From: Mesorhizobium sp. M4B.F.Ca.ET.058.02.1.1
Lineage (GTDB): Bacteria > Pseudomonadota > Alphaproteobacteria > Rhizobiales > Rhizobiaceae
Direction: 5' to 3'
Length of the DNA stretch: 64,000 bases
Assembly (NCBI RefSeq): GCF_003952505.1
Contig: NZ_CP034450.1
Span: forward strand, 6,035,001-6,099,000
In this document: in pieces, positions 46,440 to 58,207 of the stretch
Layout: every line of letters begins with the position of its first letter
Position numbering within the stretch: the first letter of the stretch is position 1
The notes under the pieces: model-generated
Databases searched by the model: none
Told to the model about the DNA's origin: nothing
Seen by the model: only the letters and a program-made list of their open reading frames with translations
Program-made: the position numbers and the translations under genes

Positions 46440-47296
46440 GCGTTTGGCCGGACAGGCGGCGCAATGCCGCCGAGGCGATCTTTGCCGACGAGATCGGCAT
46501 CGAGTACGGCGTCTATGGCGACTTCCGGCTGAAGAGCGCCTATCAACCGATCTTCGCGCCGCGCGGCCGCTCGTTGGCGCCGGTCGCCGTCGAGGCGTTG
46601 ATCGAGGCGCAGCGCGACGCGAGGCCGGTCGCGCCGCCGGTGTTCTTCGGCAGCCTGCCTGCCGCGGACCGCCTGTTCGTCGAGACGATGTGCCGGATGC
46701 TGCATCTGAGGAACTTCCGCAACATCGGCGTCGAGGGGCTCGACCTGTTCTTCAACTACAATCCGCTGATCAACGACCATCTCGGGCGGGCGCTGGCCGA
46801 GATCCGGCTGATGACCAGGCATCTCGGCGAACTGGATCTCTATCCAGGCATGCTGGTCTGCGAGATCACCGAGCAGGCGGCCAACGACAAGGTTCTGATC
46901 AGCCTCGTTCGCGAGATGCGGCGCGACGGCATTCGTATCGCCATCGACGATTTCGGCACCGGACATTCGACTGAGGAGCGCATCGCGCTGCTTGCGCCCG
47001 ACATCGTCAAGATCGACGGCGCCTGGTTTGCCGAGTTCTGCCGGCATGCCGCCGCCGAGCGCTTCTTCCGGCCGCTGGTCTCGATGCTGCATGATCGGGG
47101 CGCCAAGGTGCTGGTTGAAGGGATCGAGCAGGCCGTGCATCTTCGCGTCGCGCTCGATGGCGGCGTCGACCTTGTGCAGGGCTACCATCTCGCCCGCCCG
47201 GCGCTGGCGGGCACGATCTTCAACGAGGAGCCACTCTCCACCGAGGCACTGCTCGGCATGGACAGCAAGGTGGTGCCGTTGCATCAGCGGCGCTGA
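46436..47296 (+). CDS. EAL-domain c-di-GMP phosphodiesterase
   Basis: A 286-residue protein with one EAL domain. The catalytic set is complete: VAVEALIEAQ (Glu53-Ala-Leu), FNYNP (Asn108), CEITEQ (Glu143), IAIDDFGTGHS (Asp171, Asp172), IVKIDGAW (Lys192) and LVEGIEQA. It should therefore cleave c-di-GMP to pGpG. It starts with GTG at 46436, inside the stop codon of the degenerate EAL gene (GTGA), so both are made together and may interact. Confidence 0.85.
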   Translation: MSVWPDRRRNAAEAIFADEIGIEYGVYGDFRLKSAYQPIFAPRGRSLAPVAVEALIEAQRDARPVAPPVFFGSLPAADRLFVETMCRMLHLRNFRNIGVEGLDLFFNYNPLINDHLGRALAEIRLMTRHLGELDLYPGMLVCEITEQAANDKVLISLVREMRRDGIRIAIDDFGTGHSTEERIALLAPDIVKIDGAWFAEFCRHAAAERFFRPLVSMLHDRGAKVLVEGIEQAVHLRVALDGGVDLVQGYHLARPALAGTIFNEEPLSTEALLGMDSKVVPLHQRR

Positions 47297-47371
47297 TGTT
47301 CAGGCCAAAACAAATCACTGGATGAGGCGGCTTCCGCCGCGCGATATTGGCGCGAGCCGGAAGGAGACCTG

Positions 47372-47980
47372 ATGATACTCTACAGCATGATCGACAGCGG
47401 CAATTGCTACAAGCCGCGCCTGTTGATGGCCAAGCTCGGCATTGCCTTCACCAATGACGAGGTGAGCTCGCATACCGGCGACACCCGCAAGGCCGATTTC
47501 GTCGCCAAGAATCCCAACGCCATGGTGCCGCTGCTGGAACTCGACGACGGCAGACGGATCGCCGAATCCAACGCCATCCTGCTCTATCTCGCCGAGGGCA
47601 CGCGCTTCCTGCCGGCCGACCGGTACCAGCGGGCGCTCGCCTATCAGTGGCTGTTCTTCGAGCAGTACAGCCACGAGCCCTACATCGCCGTGCGCAAGGC
47701 GCTGCTCACCTTTCCCGAGCGCGCCAGGGACGCGACGCCGGAACGGCTGGCATCGACGCTGGAGCGCGGCAACAAGGCGCTCGGCGTGATGAACAGGCAT
47801 CTGGAAGCCAATGCCTTCTTCGCCGGCGATGCATACAGCGTCGCCGACATCGCGCTGTATGCCTACACGCATACCGCCGAGAAGGGCGGCTTCCAGCTCG
47901 ACGCCTATCCGGCGGTGGCCGCCTGGCTCGGCCGCGTGGAGGCGGATCCCGGGCATGTGCCGATCGAGTGGCTGCCTTAG
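47372..47980 (+). CDS. glutathione S-transferase family protein
   Basis: A 202-residue GST. The N-terminal thioredoxin-like domain has SGNCYKPRLLMAKLG and the cis-Pro segment AMVPLLELDDGRRIAESNAILLYLA, which binds glutathione; the helical C-terminal domain contains FFAGDAYSVADIALYAYTH, with the conserved N-capping Asp. GGAAGGAGACC precedes the ATG. It probably acts in detoxification. Confidence 0.9.
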   Translation: MILYSMIDSGNCYKPRLLMAKLGIAFTNDEVSSHTGDTRKADFVAKNPNAMVPLLELDDGRRIAESNAILLYLAEGTRFLPADRYQRALAYQWLFFEQYSHEPYIAVRKALLTFPERARDATPERLASTLERGNKALGVMNRHLEANAFFAGDAYSVADIALYAYTHTAEKGGFQLDAYPAVAAWLGRVEADPGHVPIEWLP

Positions 47981-48036
47981 TCTTGTCCTCACGCCGTCGC
48001 CGCTTCGCGGCTCCGCCAAGGAAGCCAATTCCGCAG

Positions 48037-48091
48037 CGTCGCGCCGCCCCTCATCGCCCTGCCGGGCACTTCTCCCCGTGAACGGGGAGAA
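48037..48091. repeat. REP-like element, copy 1
   Basis: Carries CCCCTCATC, a CCCTGCCGGGC-type inner stem, and ACTTCTCCCCGTGAACGGGG AGAAG as a hairpin. It shares these modules with the copies near 53.2 and 53.4 kb and 53.93 kb. Within the gap between the GST gene and cspA. Confidence 0.65.
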
Positions 48092-48140
48092 GAAGGCAGC
48101 TTCGGCGGTTTCGCCAATGTCTGAACCGCAGGCAAATAAA

Positions 48141-48162
48141 AAGGCGGGATAAATCCCGCCTT
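48141..48162. terminator. terminator between GST gene and cspA
   Basis: A perfect stem AAGGCGGGAT/ATCCCGCCTT with an AA loop. On the minus strand it is followed by TTTATTTG, so it can end the cspA transcript; the plus side has a weaker T-run. Confidence 0.75.
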
Positions 48163-48325
48163 CCCATTCCGGTAGCCTGATCGGGAGCGTCTGACCGGGC
48201 TGGCAGCTATCTGCTGTTCCAGCTTGTCGGGTCTTTCCACTCCGGCGCGCTTCTCGCGCGACCGTCAGTACATCCGTGACTTGCCGCGCGCCCCGAACCT
48301 TCGTCCGGCGCGCGCTGTTGCTAAA

Positions 48326-48538
48326 TCAGGCTGCCTTGCTCAGAGACCCAGCAGCGGACTTGCCGGTGCGGCGGTCCTGCTCGATCTCGAAGTTGATCTT
48401 CTGGCCCTCGACCAGGGTCGACAGGCCAGCGCGCTCGACAGCGGAGATGTGGACGAAAACGTCCGCGCCGCCCGCGTCAGGCTGGATGAAGCCGAAGCCC
48501 TTGGTGGCGTTGAACCACTTGACCGTACCAGTTGCCAT
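48326..48538 (-). CDS. cspA: cold-shock protein, CspA family
   Basis: A 70-residue single cold-shock domain protein that binds single-stranded RNA and DNA as a chaperone. RNP1 (KGFGFIQPD) and RNP2 (VFVHISAV) are intact, starting from [25 protein letters not shown] lies 8 bases before the ATG. A hairpin (48571-48587) and a long A/T-rich leader precede it, as is common for cold-induced csp genes. The gene before it on the same strand is not near. Confidence 0.93.
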   Translation of the reverse strand: MATGTVKWFNATKGFGFIQPDAGGADVFVHISAVERAGLSTLVEGQKINFEIEQDRRTGKSAAGSLSKAA

Positions 48539-48570
48539 TCGAAGTATCCTTCACATTTGCTTTAGTTTAA

Positions 48571-48587
48571 CCGGACCAGGGGTCCGG
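48571..48587 (-). promoter_or_regulatory. hairpin in the cspA leader
   Basis: A perfect 7-bp stem CCGGACC/GGTCCGG with a three-base loop, about 33 bases upstream of the cspA start codon. csp mRNAs are often regulated through structured 5' leaders; whether this one responds to temperature is unknown. Confidence 0.4.
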
Positions 48588-48830
48588 CCGGTGGTATCGA
48601 AATTTTGGAGATAGACGTCAGCAAACGCGAAGATCGCGAGGCCCGATCGATCGGCCGAAATATCAATGCGATGCATATAGGCGGGTTTTGCGCTGAAAAC
48701 AAGACTGTGTGAGAAAGCGGGACCAGCACCGCCGCCCAACGGCCGCCCCAATCGCGTGGAAAATTTGCGGCCGGCGGGCGCCGCGAGGGAGGAACGGCCA
48801 GGTCTCGGGCGCCGGGTTTGGGAGAGGATC

Positions 48831-49157
48831 ATGAAGACCGTTGTGCTTGCCGCCTTGATGACGCTGGTGGCCGCCGAGGCGCAGGCGATCTCGCGCTACG
48901 ACCCGACCCGCATGAGCTGCGACAGGGTGCAGGCGACGATCGCGCGCCAGGGCGCGGTCATCCTGCGCTACCAGTCGACGCGTGTCCCGGGGCTGCCGCT
49001 CTATGACCGCTACGTCAGGGACGAGCGCTTCTGCGACCTGGGCGAGGTGAGGAAGCGCGCCTACGTGCCCAGCGCCGATGCGAAATCCTGCCCGGTCTTC
49101 GTCTGCAAGCGGCCGGACTTCGATCGGCGGTTCCGTCGCCGTTTCCTGCAGAACTGA
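48831..49157 (+). CDS. small exported protein, unknown
   Basis: A 108-residue protein with a clean signal peptide (TVVLAALMTLVAAEAQA). The mature part has Cys at four positions (MSCDRVQATIARQGAVIL, RFCDLG, SCPVFVCKRPD), probably in disulfides, and a basic tail (RRFRRRF). I do not recognise a family. GGGAGAGGATC gives a strong RBS for the ATG at 48831, 25 codons inside a longer open frame. Confidence 0.65.
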   Translation: MKTVVLAALMTLVAAEAQAISRYDPTRMSCDRVQATIARQGAVILRYQSTRVPGLPLYDRYVRDERFCDLGEVRKRAYVPSADAKSCPVFVCKRPDFDRRFRRRFLQN

Positions 49158-49315
49158 GATTCGCCATCCGCCACGTTTCGCCGGGGTCTTATCGCTGCCG
49201 GATTCAACCCGCGTGCCTGGAACCAATGACGGGCAAGACAGTTCAGCTATGACTTTGATACGACGCTGGCCTGCCCGACCGGCTGGGCATGCGGCGATCT
49301 AGAGGAGTTCTCATC

Positions 49316-49756
49316 ATGAAGATTTCATCGGGATTTCGATCGGTCACGTTTGCCGTCATCGCCGCCGCGGGAGTCAGCCTAGCCAGCGCCGCGCATGCTG
49401 ATAGCGGCACGATCCGCTTCGCCGTCTACAAGGCGGCCTTCTTCATCGGTGGTTCTGGAGGCGAGGGCACGCTGACCTTCCATGGTCGCCGCTATCCTAT
49501 CTCGGTCGGCGGCATCTCGGGCGGCCTCGCGTTCGGGGCCTCAAAGACCTACTTCCACGGTACCGTGCGCCACATTCGCCGCGCCCGGGATGTGACAGGC
49601 GTGTACGGTGCTGCGGGCGGCGGCGGCGCGCTCGGCAAGGGGGCCCAGGTGATCGTCATGACCAATGACAAGGGCGCCCAACTCGAGCTCACTGGCAAGC
49701 AGGTAGGCCTGCAAGTCAACGCCGATCTGAGCGGTATGAGCATCGGGCTGAAGTAA
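49316..49756 (+). CDS. exported Gly-rich protein, possibly EipA/YSC84-like
   Basis: A 146-residue protein with a signal peptide (VTFAVIAAAGVSLASAAHA). The mature domain is rich in Gly and beta strands: FFIGGSGGEGTLTFHG, VGGISGGLAFGASKT, VYGAAGGGGALGKG and LQVNADLSGMSIGL. This pattern resembles the repeated-Gly folds of DUF1134 (EipA) and YSC84 proteins but I cannot assign it. AGGAG lies 10 bases before the ATG at 49316. Its role may be in the envelope. Confidence 0.65.
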   Translation: MKISSGFRSVTFAVIAAAGVSLASAAHADSGTIRFAVYKAAFFIGGSGGEGTLTFHGRRYPISVGGISGGLAFGASKTYFHGTVRHIRRARDVTGVYGAAGGGGALGKGAQVIVMTNDKGAQLELTGKQVGLQVNADLSGMSIGLK

Positions 49757-49769
49757 GGGCCCGGACTTT

Positions 49770-50339
49770 TCAGAACCCGAACGAGGCCTGCGGTGACGGC
49801 GGCGGGCCGAGGCGCACGCCTTCCATGGCCAGCATCTTTTCCTTGGTGGCCGAGCCGCCGGGCGCCGAGAAGCCGCCGATCTTGCCGCCGGCGGCCAGGA
49901 TGCGGTGGCACGGGATGACCAGCGGCACCGGGTTGGCGCCGAGCGCGGCACCGGTTTCGCGGGCGAGCCCTTGATGGCCGGCGCGCTTCGCCAACTCGCC
50001 ATAGGTGGTGGTCTCGCCAAAGCCGAGCTTGCGCGCCGCGTCATAGATGGCGAGGCGGAAATCGTCGACGCCGGCAAGATCGACCGGCACGCTGGAGAAA
50101 TCGATGTCCTCGCCGGCGGCATAGGCCCTGATCGCGGCGATCAGGTCCATCACCCATTGCGGCCGGTCGGTCGAGCTTGACACGCCACTATGGCGAAACA
50201 GCCGGCGCTCGACCGCCTCGCGGCTGCGCTCGGGCAAGCAGAGCCGGATCAGCCCGGTTTCGCTCCAGCCAATGCCCGTGAATCCGATCACTGTTTCTAA
50301 CACTGCGTGACCGGTTGTGATCGCGGATGTCTTTTCCAT
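49770..50339 (-). CDS. ogt: methylated-DNA--protein-cysteine S-methyltransferase
   Basis: A 189-residue DNA repair protein that removes alkyl groups from O6 of guanine. The suicide Cys is Cys144 in LVIPCHRILAAGGKIGGF, and the DNA-binding helix-turn-helix is FGETTTYGELAKRAG. N-terminal residues ~1-85 form the family's alpha/beta domain, without the Ada activator domain. The start at 50339 is chosen because the N-terminus begins the domain; a longer frame upstream overlaps the lytic transglycosylase antisense. Confidence 0.88.
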   Translation of the reverse strand: MEKTSAITTGHAVLETVIGFTGIGWSETGLIRLCLPERSREAVERRLFRHSGVSSSTDRPQWVMDLIAAIRAYAAGEDIDFSSVPVDLAGVDDFRLAIYDAARKLGFGETTTYGELAKRAGHQGLARETGAALGANPVPLVIPCHRILAAGGKIGGFSAPGGSATKEKMLAMEGVRLGPPPSPQASFGF

Positions 50340-50514
50340 GCTGGGCTCCTTTCCGCAAACCGCGAAAAACGGGTACAGGTACGGTACAGATAGGGAACAA
50401 TATCGCAGCTTGCAGCGAGTTCCGCCACCCGAAAACCAGCGGATGGCCCTGATTGCCGGCCGAGAATCGCTGGTGTAAGGACTTCTTAACAACCGACAAT
50501 CGGACCTGCAGGGC

Positions 50515-51435
50515 TTGGCAGCGAAAATCATCCTCACCGCGATCGGCGCGCTCGTTGCAGCTGCCGGCCTCAGCGGTTGCACCTCGACCTCGCAGATGAA
50601 GGCCGCGCCCGCCCTGTCGGCAGCCGCTACCCCTGCCGTCGAGGACGACACGCCGACCGTCGCGCTGCCGGAAACGGTGGCGGTGCTGCCGGAGCCCTCC
50701 GGCCTTGCGCCGGTGCAGATGGCGGCGTTCCCCGCCGATGCGAACATGGCAGCTCCGGGCATGGCGACGCCGGGCGAGCCCTTGCCGCTGCCTGCCCAGC
50801 CCGCCGCCTTCGCCGGATCGACGCCGCTTGCCGCTCAGCCCGCCGTGATGGCCGGCACCTCGCCGCTCAGCCCGGGATCGGTCAAGCCGATGCCCGCCTA
50901 CGCAACGGCCGCGATGGCGATGCCCGTAACCGGCCAGGCGGTGAAGGCGGCAACGATGCCGGGCGTCCAGCAGGTCGCCTATTTCGTGCCGCAGAACCCG
51001 GCGCTGCTTGCCCCGCCGGGCGAGCCGCAGCCGCACGCCACCGGGCCGCGCGCCGAGATCGAGCGGCTGATCGAGAAATACTCCGCGCTCTACGAGGTGC
51101 CCATCGATCTCGTGCGCCATGTCGTCAACCGCGAGAGCACCTTCAACCCGAAAGCCTACAATCACGGCCATTGGGGTCTGATGCAGATCAAGCACGCGAC
51201 GGCGCGCGGCATGGGTTATGACGGGCCGGCGAGCGGTCTGTTCGACGCCGAGACCAATCTCAAATATGCGGTCAAGTATCTGCGCGGCGCCTGGCTGGTG
51301 TCGGGGGGCGATGAAAAGCGCGCCGACCGGCTCTACCAGAGCGGCTATTATTACGATGCCAAGCGCAAGGGCCTGCTGGAAGCGACCGGCCTCGGCGTTG
51401 ACCGCGCGCGCCGCCGCCTGCAGCCCGACGCCTGA
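50515..51435 (+). CDS. lytic transglycosylase lipoprotein
   Basis: A 306-residue SLT-type protein. An N-terminal signal ends in the lipobox LSGC with Cys22, so it is anchored as a lipoprotein. Residues ~25-170 are a Pro/Ala-rich linker. The SLT domain has catalytic Glu207 in NRESTFNPKAYN and GLMQIKHATARGMGY. It cleaves peptidoglycan glycan strands. The start is a TTG at 50515, chosen because it directly precedes the signal peptide; the RBS is modest. Confidence 0.82.
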   Translation: MAAKIILTAIGALVAAAGLSGCTSTSQMKAAPALSAAATPAVEDDTPTVALPETVAVLPEPSGLAPVQMAAFPADANMAAPGMATPGEPLPLPAQPAAFAGSTPLAAQPAVMAGTSPLSPGSVKPMPAYATAAMAMPVTGQAVKAATMPGVQQVAYFVPQNPALLAPPGEPQPHATGPRAEIERLIEKYSALYEVPIDLVRHVVNRESTFNPKAYNHGHWGLMQIKHATARGMGYDGPASGLFDAETNLKYAVKYLRGAWLVSGGDEKRADRLYQSGYYYDAKRKGLLEATGLGVDRARRRLQPDA

Positions 51436-51440
51436 GCGCG

Positions 51441-51923
51441 ATGCCGCGCCCGCCGGCACCTGACGACATCCGGCTGCGCAAGACCCTCGACGACGATCTG
51501 CCGCCGCCGCACTGGCCGGAGGGCTTTGTCATGCGCGGCTTCGAGCCCGCCGACGCGCGGCCCCTGCATGCGCTGCTCTCCGAAGTGTTCGACGACGGCA
51601 CGGACGGGCCGTTCGACGAGTGGTGGCCGCGCATTTCCGGCGACGCCGGATTCGACCCCGCGCTGTGCTTCCTGGTCATCGATGCCAAGGGCCGGCTGGC
51701 GGGGGCGGCACTGTGCTGGGCGACAGCCTTCGTCAAGGACCTCGCCGTCCATCCGCAAGCGCGCGGCCATGGCATCGGCGAGGCGCTGATGCGGCAGGCC
51801 TTCATCGCTTTCCGCGACCGGGGTGCCGCTCATGTCGATCTCAAGACCAACACAGTGGAGAACGCCACTGCTGTCCGGCTCTATGAGCGGCTGGGCATGA
51901 TGCCGGTCGACTGGGAAGGATAA
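51441..51923 (+). CDS. GNAT family N-acetyltransferase
   Basis: A 160-residue single-domain acetyltransferase. The acetyl-CoA site is DLAVHPQARGHGIGEALMRQ (R/Q-x-x-G-x-G/A) and the C-terminal strand-helix is NTVENATAVRLYERLGM. It starts 5 bp after the lytic transglycosylase stop, so they may be cotranscribed, but no functional tie is clear. The substrate is unknown. Confidence 0.85.
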   Translation: MPRPPAPDDIRLRKTLDDDLPPPHWPEGFVMRGFEPADARPLHALLSEVFDDGTDGPFDEWWPRISGDAGFDPALCFLVIDAKGRLAGAALCWATAFVKDLAVHPQARGHGIGEALMRQAFIAFRDRGAAHVDLKTNTVENATAVRLYERLGMMPVDWEG

Positions 51924-52167
51924 GCGGCCGGCTCCCGGTGTTAGGGTGGCATTTGTCACATCGACGCTTTGCGGCGTGAAAGCAGGACTGCTTTGTGAAC
52001 GGCTTCACATTAGCCGCTGCTTGCAAATGCTAACCCAGCGTCATGCCAAGCGGCCGATCGGCGGATCGCACGTTGGCAAGGCGTTGGGGTGGGCTGCGCC
52101 GGCATGTGTCAGCCACTCCACGGCGGGTCCCGGGGCGGGTTCGGGGCCCGCCTCGCCGCATGTCTTC

Positions 52168-52506
52168 TCAGATATCCGGCGCGTTGCCGATCCGGGGCTT
52201 GATCTCGAGCGCCCAGGCGCGACCCTCGTCGCCGCCCCACAGTAGCCAGGCGATGTAGCCCGCCGACGGGTTCTGCTCGTTGCCGTAGTTCTTGCCCTTT
52301 TTGTCGACCTCGTGGCGGGCGAAATAGCTGACCATGCGCCTGATCGTCGACGGCGAGAGCTTCCGCCGGTTCTTCAGCTCCGTCGCCCGCGCCACGCCGA
52401 TCTCGGTGCCGCCGCGGCCGAATTTTTCGCGCAGCCTAAGGCCCTTGGCGGCGTTGTCGGCGACGATCCGCGGGCTGCGCAGGTCGATCTCGGCGGGGTC
52501 GTGCAT
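52168..52506 (-). CDS. small protein resembling a phage-associated domain
   Basis: A 112-residue basic protein. Its middle (VARATELKNRRKLSPSTIRR, then MVSYFARHEVDKKGKNYG) and end (AGYIAWLLWGGDEGRAWA) match, from memory, a domain often found next to or fused with phage capsid/protease proteins. No other phage genes are nearby, so it is a lone relic or an adopted gene. The ATG at 52506 is the start best fitting the domain. Confidence 0.65.
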   Translation of the reverse strand: MHDPAEIDLRSPRIVADNAAKGLRLREKFGRGGTEIGVARATELKNRRKLSPSTIRRMVSYFARHEVDKKGKNYGNEQNPSAGYIAWLLWGGDEGRAWALEIKPRIGNAPDI

Positions 52507-52649
52507 GGTCGTCTCTCCGGCCTGGCAGCCAAGCTGACGACGAGAATGCAGGAAAGCTGGACTTGTGTGCAGCGTGTAAATCAACGCAACCCCAGCTGCC
52601 GATGCGGCGTTGGAATCGCGAGGGACCATTCCCGGATGGGAGACATCAG

Positions 52650-53201
52650 ATGAAAACCCTTCTGACCGCGACCGTCGCAGCCCTGCTGGCCGGCGCGCCG
52701 GCCGCTCTGGCGCAATCGACGAACCAGGTCGCGCCCATGCTTGCCGACAGCAAGGTCGACACAAAGACCTTCGTCACCACCGTGCCCAACGCCAACGAAT
52801 TCGAGATCCAGTCGAGCAGGCTGGCCGAGGAGAAGGCCTCCTCCGACGACATCAAGGCCTTCGCCAGAGAGATGATCGCGGACCACACCAAGGCGGGCGA
52901 GGATTTCAAGGCGGCGCTGAGCCAAGGCCAGACCACCGCCTCGATCAAGCCCGCCGGGCCCGCGCTCGGCCCTAAGGAACAGCAGATGCTGGGCGAGTTG
53001 AAGAGCGCGAGCGGCAAGGCGTTCGACCAGAAGTACATCAAGATGCAGACGGACGCGCACAAAGAGGCGGTCGCGCTGTTCAGCACCTATGCGAAATCGG
53101 GCGACGACCCGGCGATGAAGGAATTCGCCAAGAAGACGCTGCCGACGCTGAAGATGCATGAGAAGCACGTGAAGGAACTGGCAGTGGCGCATCAGGGGTG
53201 A
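52650..53201 (+). CDS. DUF4142 exported protein
   Basis: A 183-residue protein with a signal peptide (LLTATVAALLAGAPAALA) and a helical DUF4142 domain: FVTTVPNANEFEIQSSRLAE, DDIKAFAREMIADHTKAGED and FDQKYIKMQTDAHKEAVALF. Such ferritin-like four-helix proteins are common and of unknown function, often stress-linked. GGGAGAC precedes the ATG at 52650. Confidence 0.85.
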   Translation: MKTLLTATVAALLAGAPAALAQSTNQVAPMLADSKVDTKTFVTTVPNANEFEIQSSRLAEEKASSDDIKAFAREMIADHTKAGEDFKAALSQGQTTASIKPAGPALGPKEQQMLGELKSASGKAFDQKYIKMQTDAHKEAVALFSTYAKSGDDPAMKEFAKKTLPTLKMHEKHVKELAVAHQG

Positions 53202-53210
53202 GGGCAAGTC

Positions 53211-53277
53211 GTTCCCTTCTCCCCTTGTGGGAGAAGGTGGATCGGCGCGCCAGCGCCGAGACGGATGAGGGGTGTTG
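53211..53277. repeat. REP-like element, copy 2
   Basis: CCCTTCTCCCCTTGTGGGAG AAGG hairpin followed by a GGCGCGCCAGCGCC stem and GATGAGGGGTGTT. It is inverted relative to copy 3, which lies 80 bp further on, so the pair forms a mirror-image doublet. Confidence 0.75.
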
Positions 53278-53356
53278 GAAGGAATGAGACAGTCGCGATT
53301 GTGCGCCTTCCCGGCGCCGACAGGACGGTTGTAAAACTGGCGCATCGCCAAGCTGG

Positions 53357-53417
53357 AGCACCCCTCATCCGACCGAGCTCCGCTCGGCCACCTTCTCCCA
53401 CAAGGGGAGAAGGGGAG
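53357..53417. repeat. REP-like element, copy 3 (inverted partner)
   Basis: CACCCCTCATCCGACCGAGC, a GAGC/GCTC inner stem (CGAGCTCCGCTCGG), then GGCCACCTTCTCCCACAAGG GGAGAAGGGG. It mirrors copy 2. A shorter fragment (CTTCCCTTCCACAAGGGGAG AAGG) lies at 53931-53952, downstream of the cupin gene. Confidence 0.75.
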
Positions 53418-53462
53418 CGCGCTTCGACAATGCCGGCGTAGAAACCAACGGAGCAGCCTGCC

Positions 53463-53927
53463 ATGCCCAAGATCGACCTGTCATCCGTGCCAATCCGCAA
53501 GGGTTCCGGCTACCCTTCACCCTTCGATCAGCCCTGCGCCGGGCGCACGCGCCGCCGCCTCGGCGACGCGGGCGGCCTGAAGGATTTCGGCGTCAACCTG
53601 ATGACGCTGCCGCCCGGCGGTTGGTCGAGCCAGCGCCACTGGCACAGCCATGAGGACGAGCTCGTCTATGTGCTGGAGGGCGAACTGACGCTGGTCGAGG
53701 ACGGCCGCGAAACGCTGCTCAGGGCGGGCGATAGTGCTGCTTTCGCCAAGAACAGCGGCAACGGGCACCACATGATCAACCGCTCTTCGGCCACCGCGCG
53801 CTATCTGGAAGTTGGTTCGCGCAATCCGGAGGATGTCATAACCTGCTCCGACATCGACATGATGAGCCCGAGCTCGGATGGACGGTTTTTGCACAAGGAT
53901 GGGAGGCCGTATCCGGGGCAGGGCTAG
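53463..53927 (+). CDS. cupin domain protein
   Basis: A 154-residue cupin. The metal-binding motif is SQRHWHSHEDELVYVLEGEL, with three His/Glu ligands, and the second is AKNSGNGHHMINRSSATARY with the last His. It stays close to cupins found in oxalate- or auxin-related groups but the reaction is unknown. Starts within 45 bp after the REP-like doublet and is followed by a REP-like fragment. Confidence 0.85.
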   Translation: MPKIDLSSVPIRKGSGYPSPFDQPCAGRTRRRLGDAGGLKDFGVNLMTLPPGGWSSQRHWHSHEDELVYVLEGELTLVEDGRETLLRAGDSAAFAKNSGNGHHMINRSSATARYLEVGSRNPEDVITCSDIDMMSPSSDGRFLHKDGRPYPGQG

Positions 53928-54014
53928 CCTCTTCCCTTCCACAAGGGGAGAAGGCCGCCGCTGGCTTTTCTCCGATGCGGCGATAAGCTCACTCCCAGAC
54001 AAGGGAGGATTGTC

Positions 54015-54407
54015 ATGGCCAAGGAAATCGTCGAAGTGCCGGTGCTGTCGGCGGCTGTGCGCGCGCTCGGCGTGCCGCTGTCGCTGGTGACCAGGGGGGC
54101 GGGGCTGGTCTTCGTCTCCGGCATGCCGCCGCTCGATGTTGCGACGGGCAAGCTGGTCAAGGGCGACATCGAGGTGCAGGCCGAGGCGTCGCTGAGGGCG
54201 ATGAAGCATTGCCTGGATGCGGCGGGCAGCTCGCTGGACAAGGTGCAGATGGTGCGCATCTACGCCGCCAATGCCGGCTTCTACAACGCCATCAACCGCG
54301 TCTATGCAGAGCACTTCCCCGAAAACCCGCCGTCGCGCACCTTCGTGCCGGTAGCGTCATGGCCGATGGAGTTTGATATCGAGATCGAGTGTGTGGCGGT
54401 GGGGTGA
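54015..54407 (+). CDS. RidA family protein
   Basis: A 130-residue YjgF/YER057c/UK114 protein. GLVFVSGMPPLDVATGKLVK, FQEAxA-like DIEVQAEASLRAMKHCLDAA and PPSRTFVPVASWPMEFDIEI are the family core. The Arg of the PSRTFV motif marks the deaminase-competent type. RidA proteins remove reactive enamine/imine products of PLP enzymes; others have different roles. Confidence 0.85.
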   Translation: MAKEIVEVPVLSAAVRALGVPLSLVTRGAGLVFVSGMPPLDVATGKLVKGDIEVQAEASLRAMKHCLDAAGSSLDKVQMVRIYAANAGFYNAINRVYAEHFPENPPSRTFVPVASWPMEFDIEIECVAVG

Positions 54408-54457
54408 AGGGAGAGTTGTCCCTGATCGAACTTGCGGGCGTTGAAAGCGGATGACTG

Positions 54458-57961
<3,504 letters not shown>

Positions 57962-58100
57962 GGTCTACGGGTTCCGTTCGGCGGGCGGCTTGCACGAAAA
58001 GCCGGGACGGGAGGACCCGGCCGGTTGTGCTTGCGATTCTGGTATCAGGCTAGGAGGGCCTTATAGGGAAGAGTTTTGCCGGATGTAACCCCGAAAATGC

Positions 58101-58207
58101 GGGATTAGGCAGTAGGGGTTAGGCAGCAGGGATTGGACAGTGGGGGTAGGGAAGGTTCAGGCGACTGGTGCCCATTCCCTACTGCCTGCTGCCTAATCCC
58201 TAATTCC
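58101..58207. repeat. inverted repeat with GGGATTAGGCAG/CTGCCTAATCCC arms
   Basis: Left arm GGGATTAGGCAGTAGGGGTT and right arm CCCTACTGCCTGCTGCCTAA TCCC mirror each other around a G-rich spacer. The right end runs into the stop codon of the SH3-like gene. It probably acts as a terminator-like element for the converging or downstream transcripts. Confidence 0.65.

Noticed and set aside
53211..53417. CRISPR-like or insertion-sequence remnant
   Set aside because: Only two mirror-image modules of a widespread REP-like type, with no transposase.
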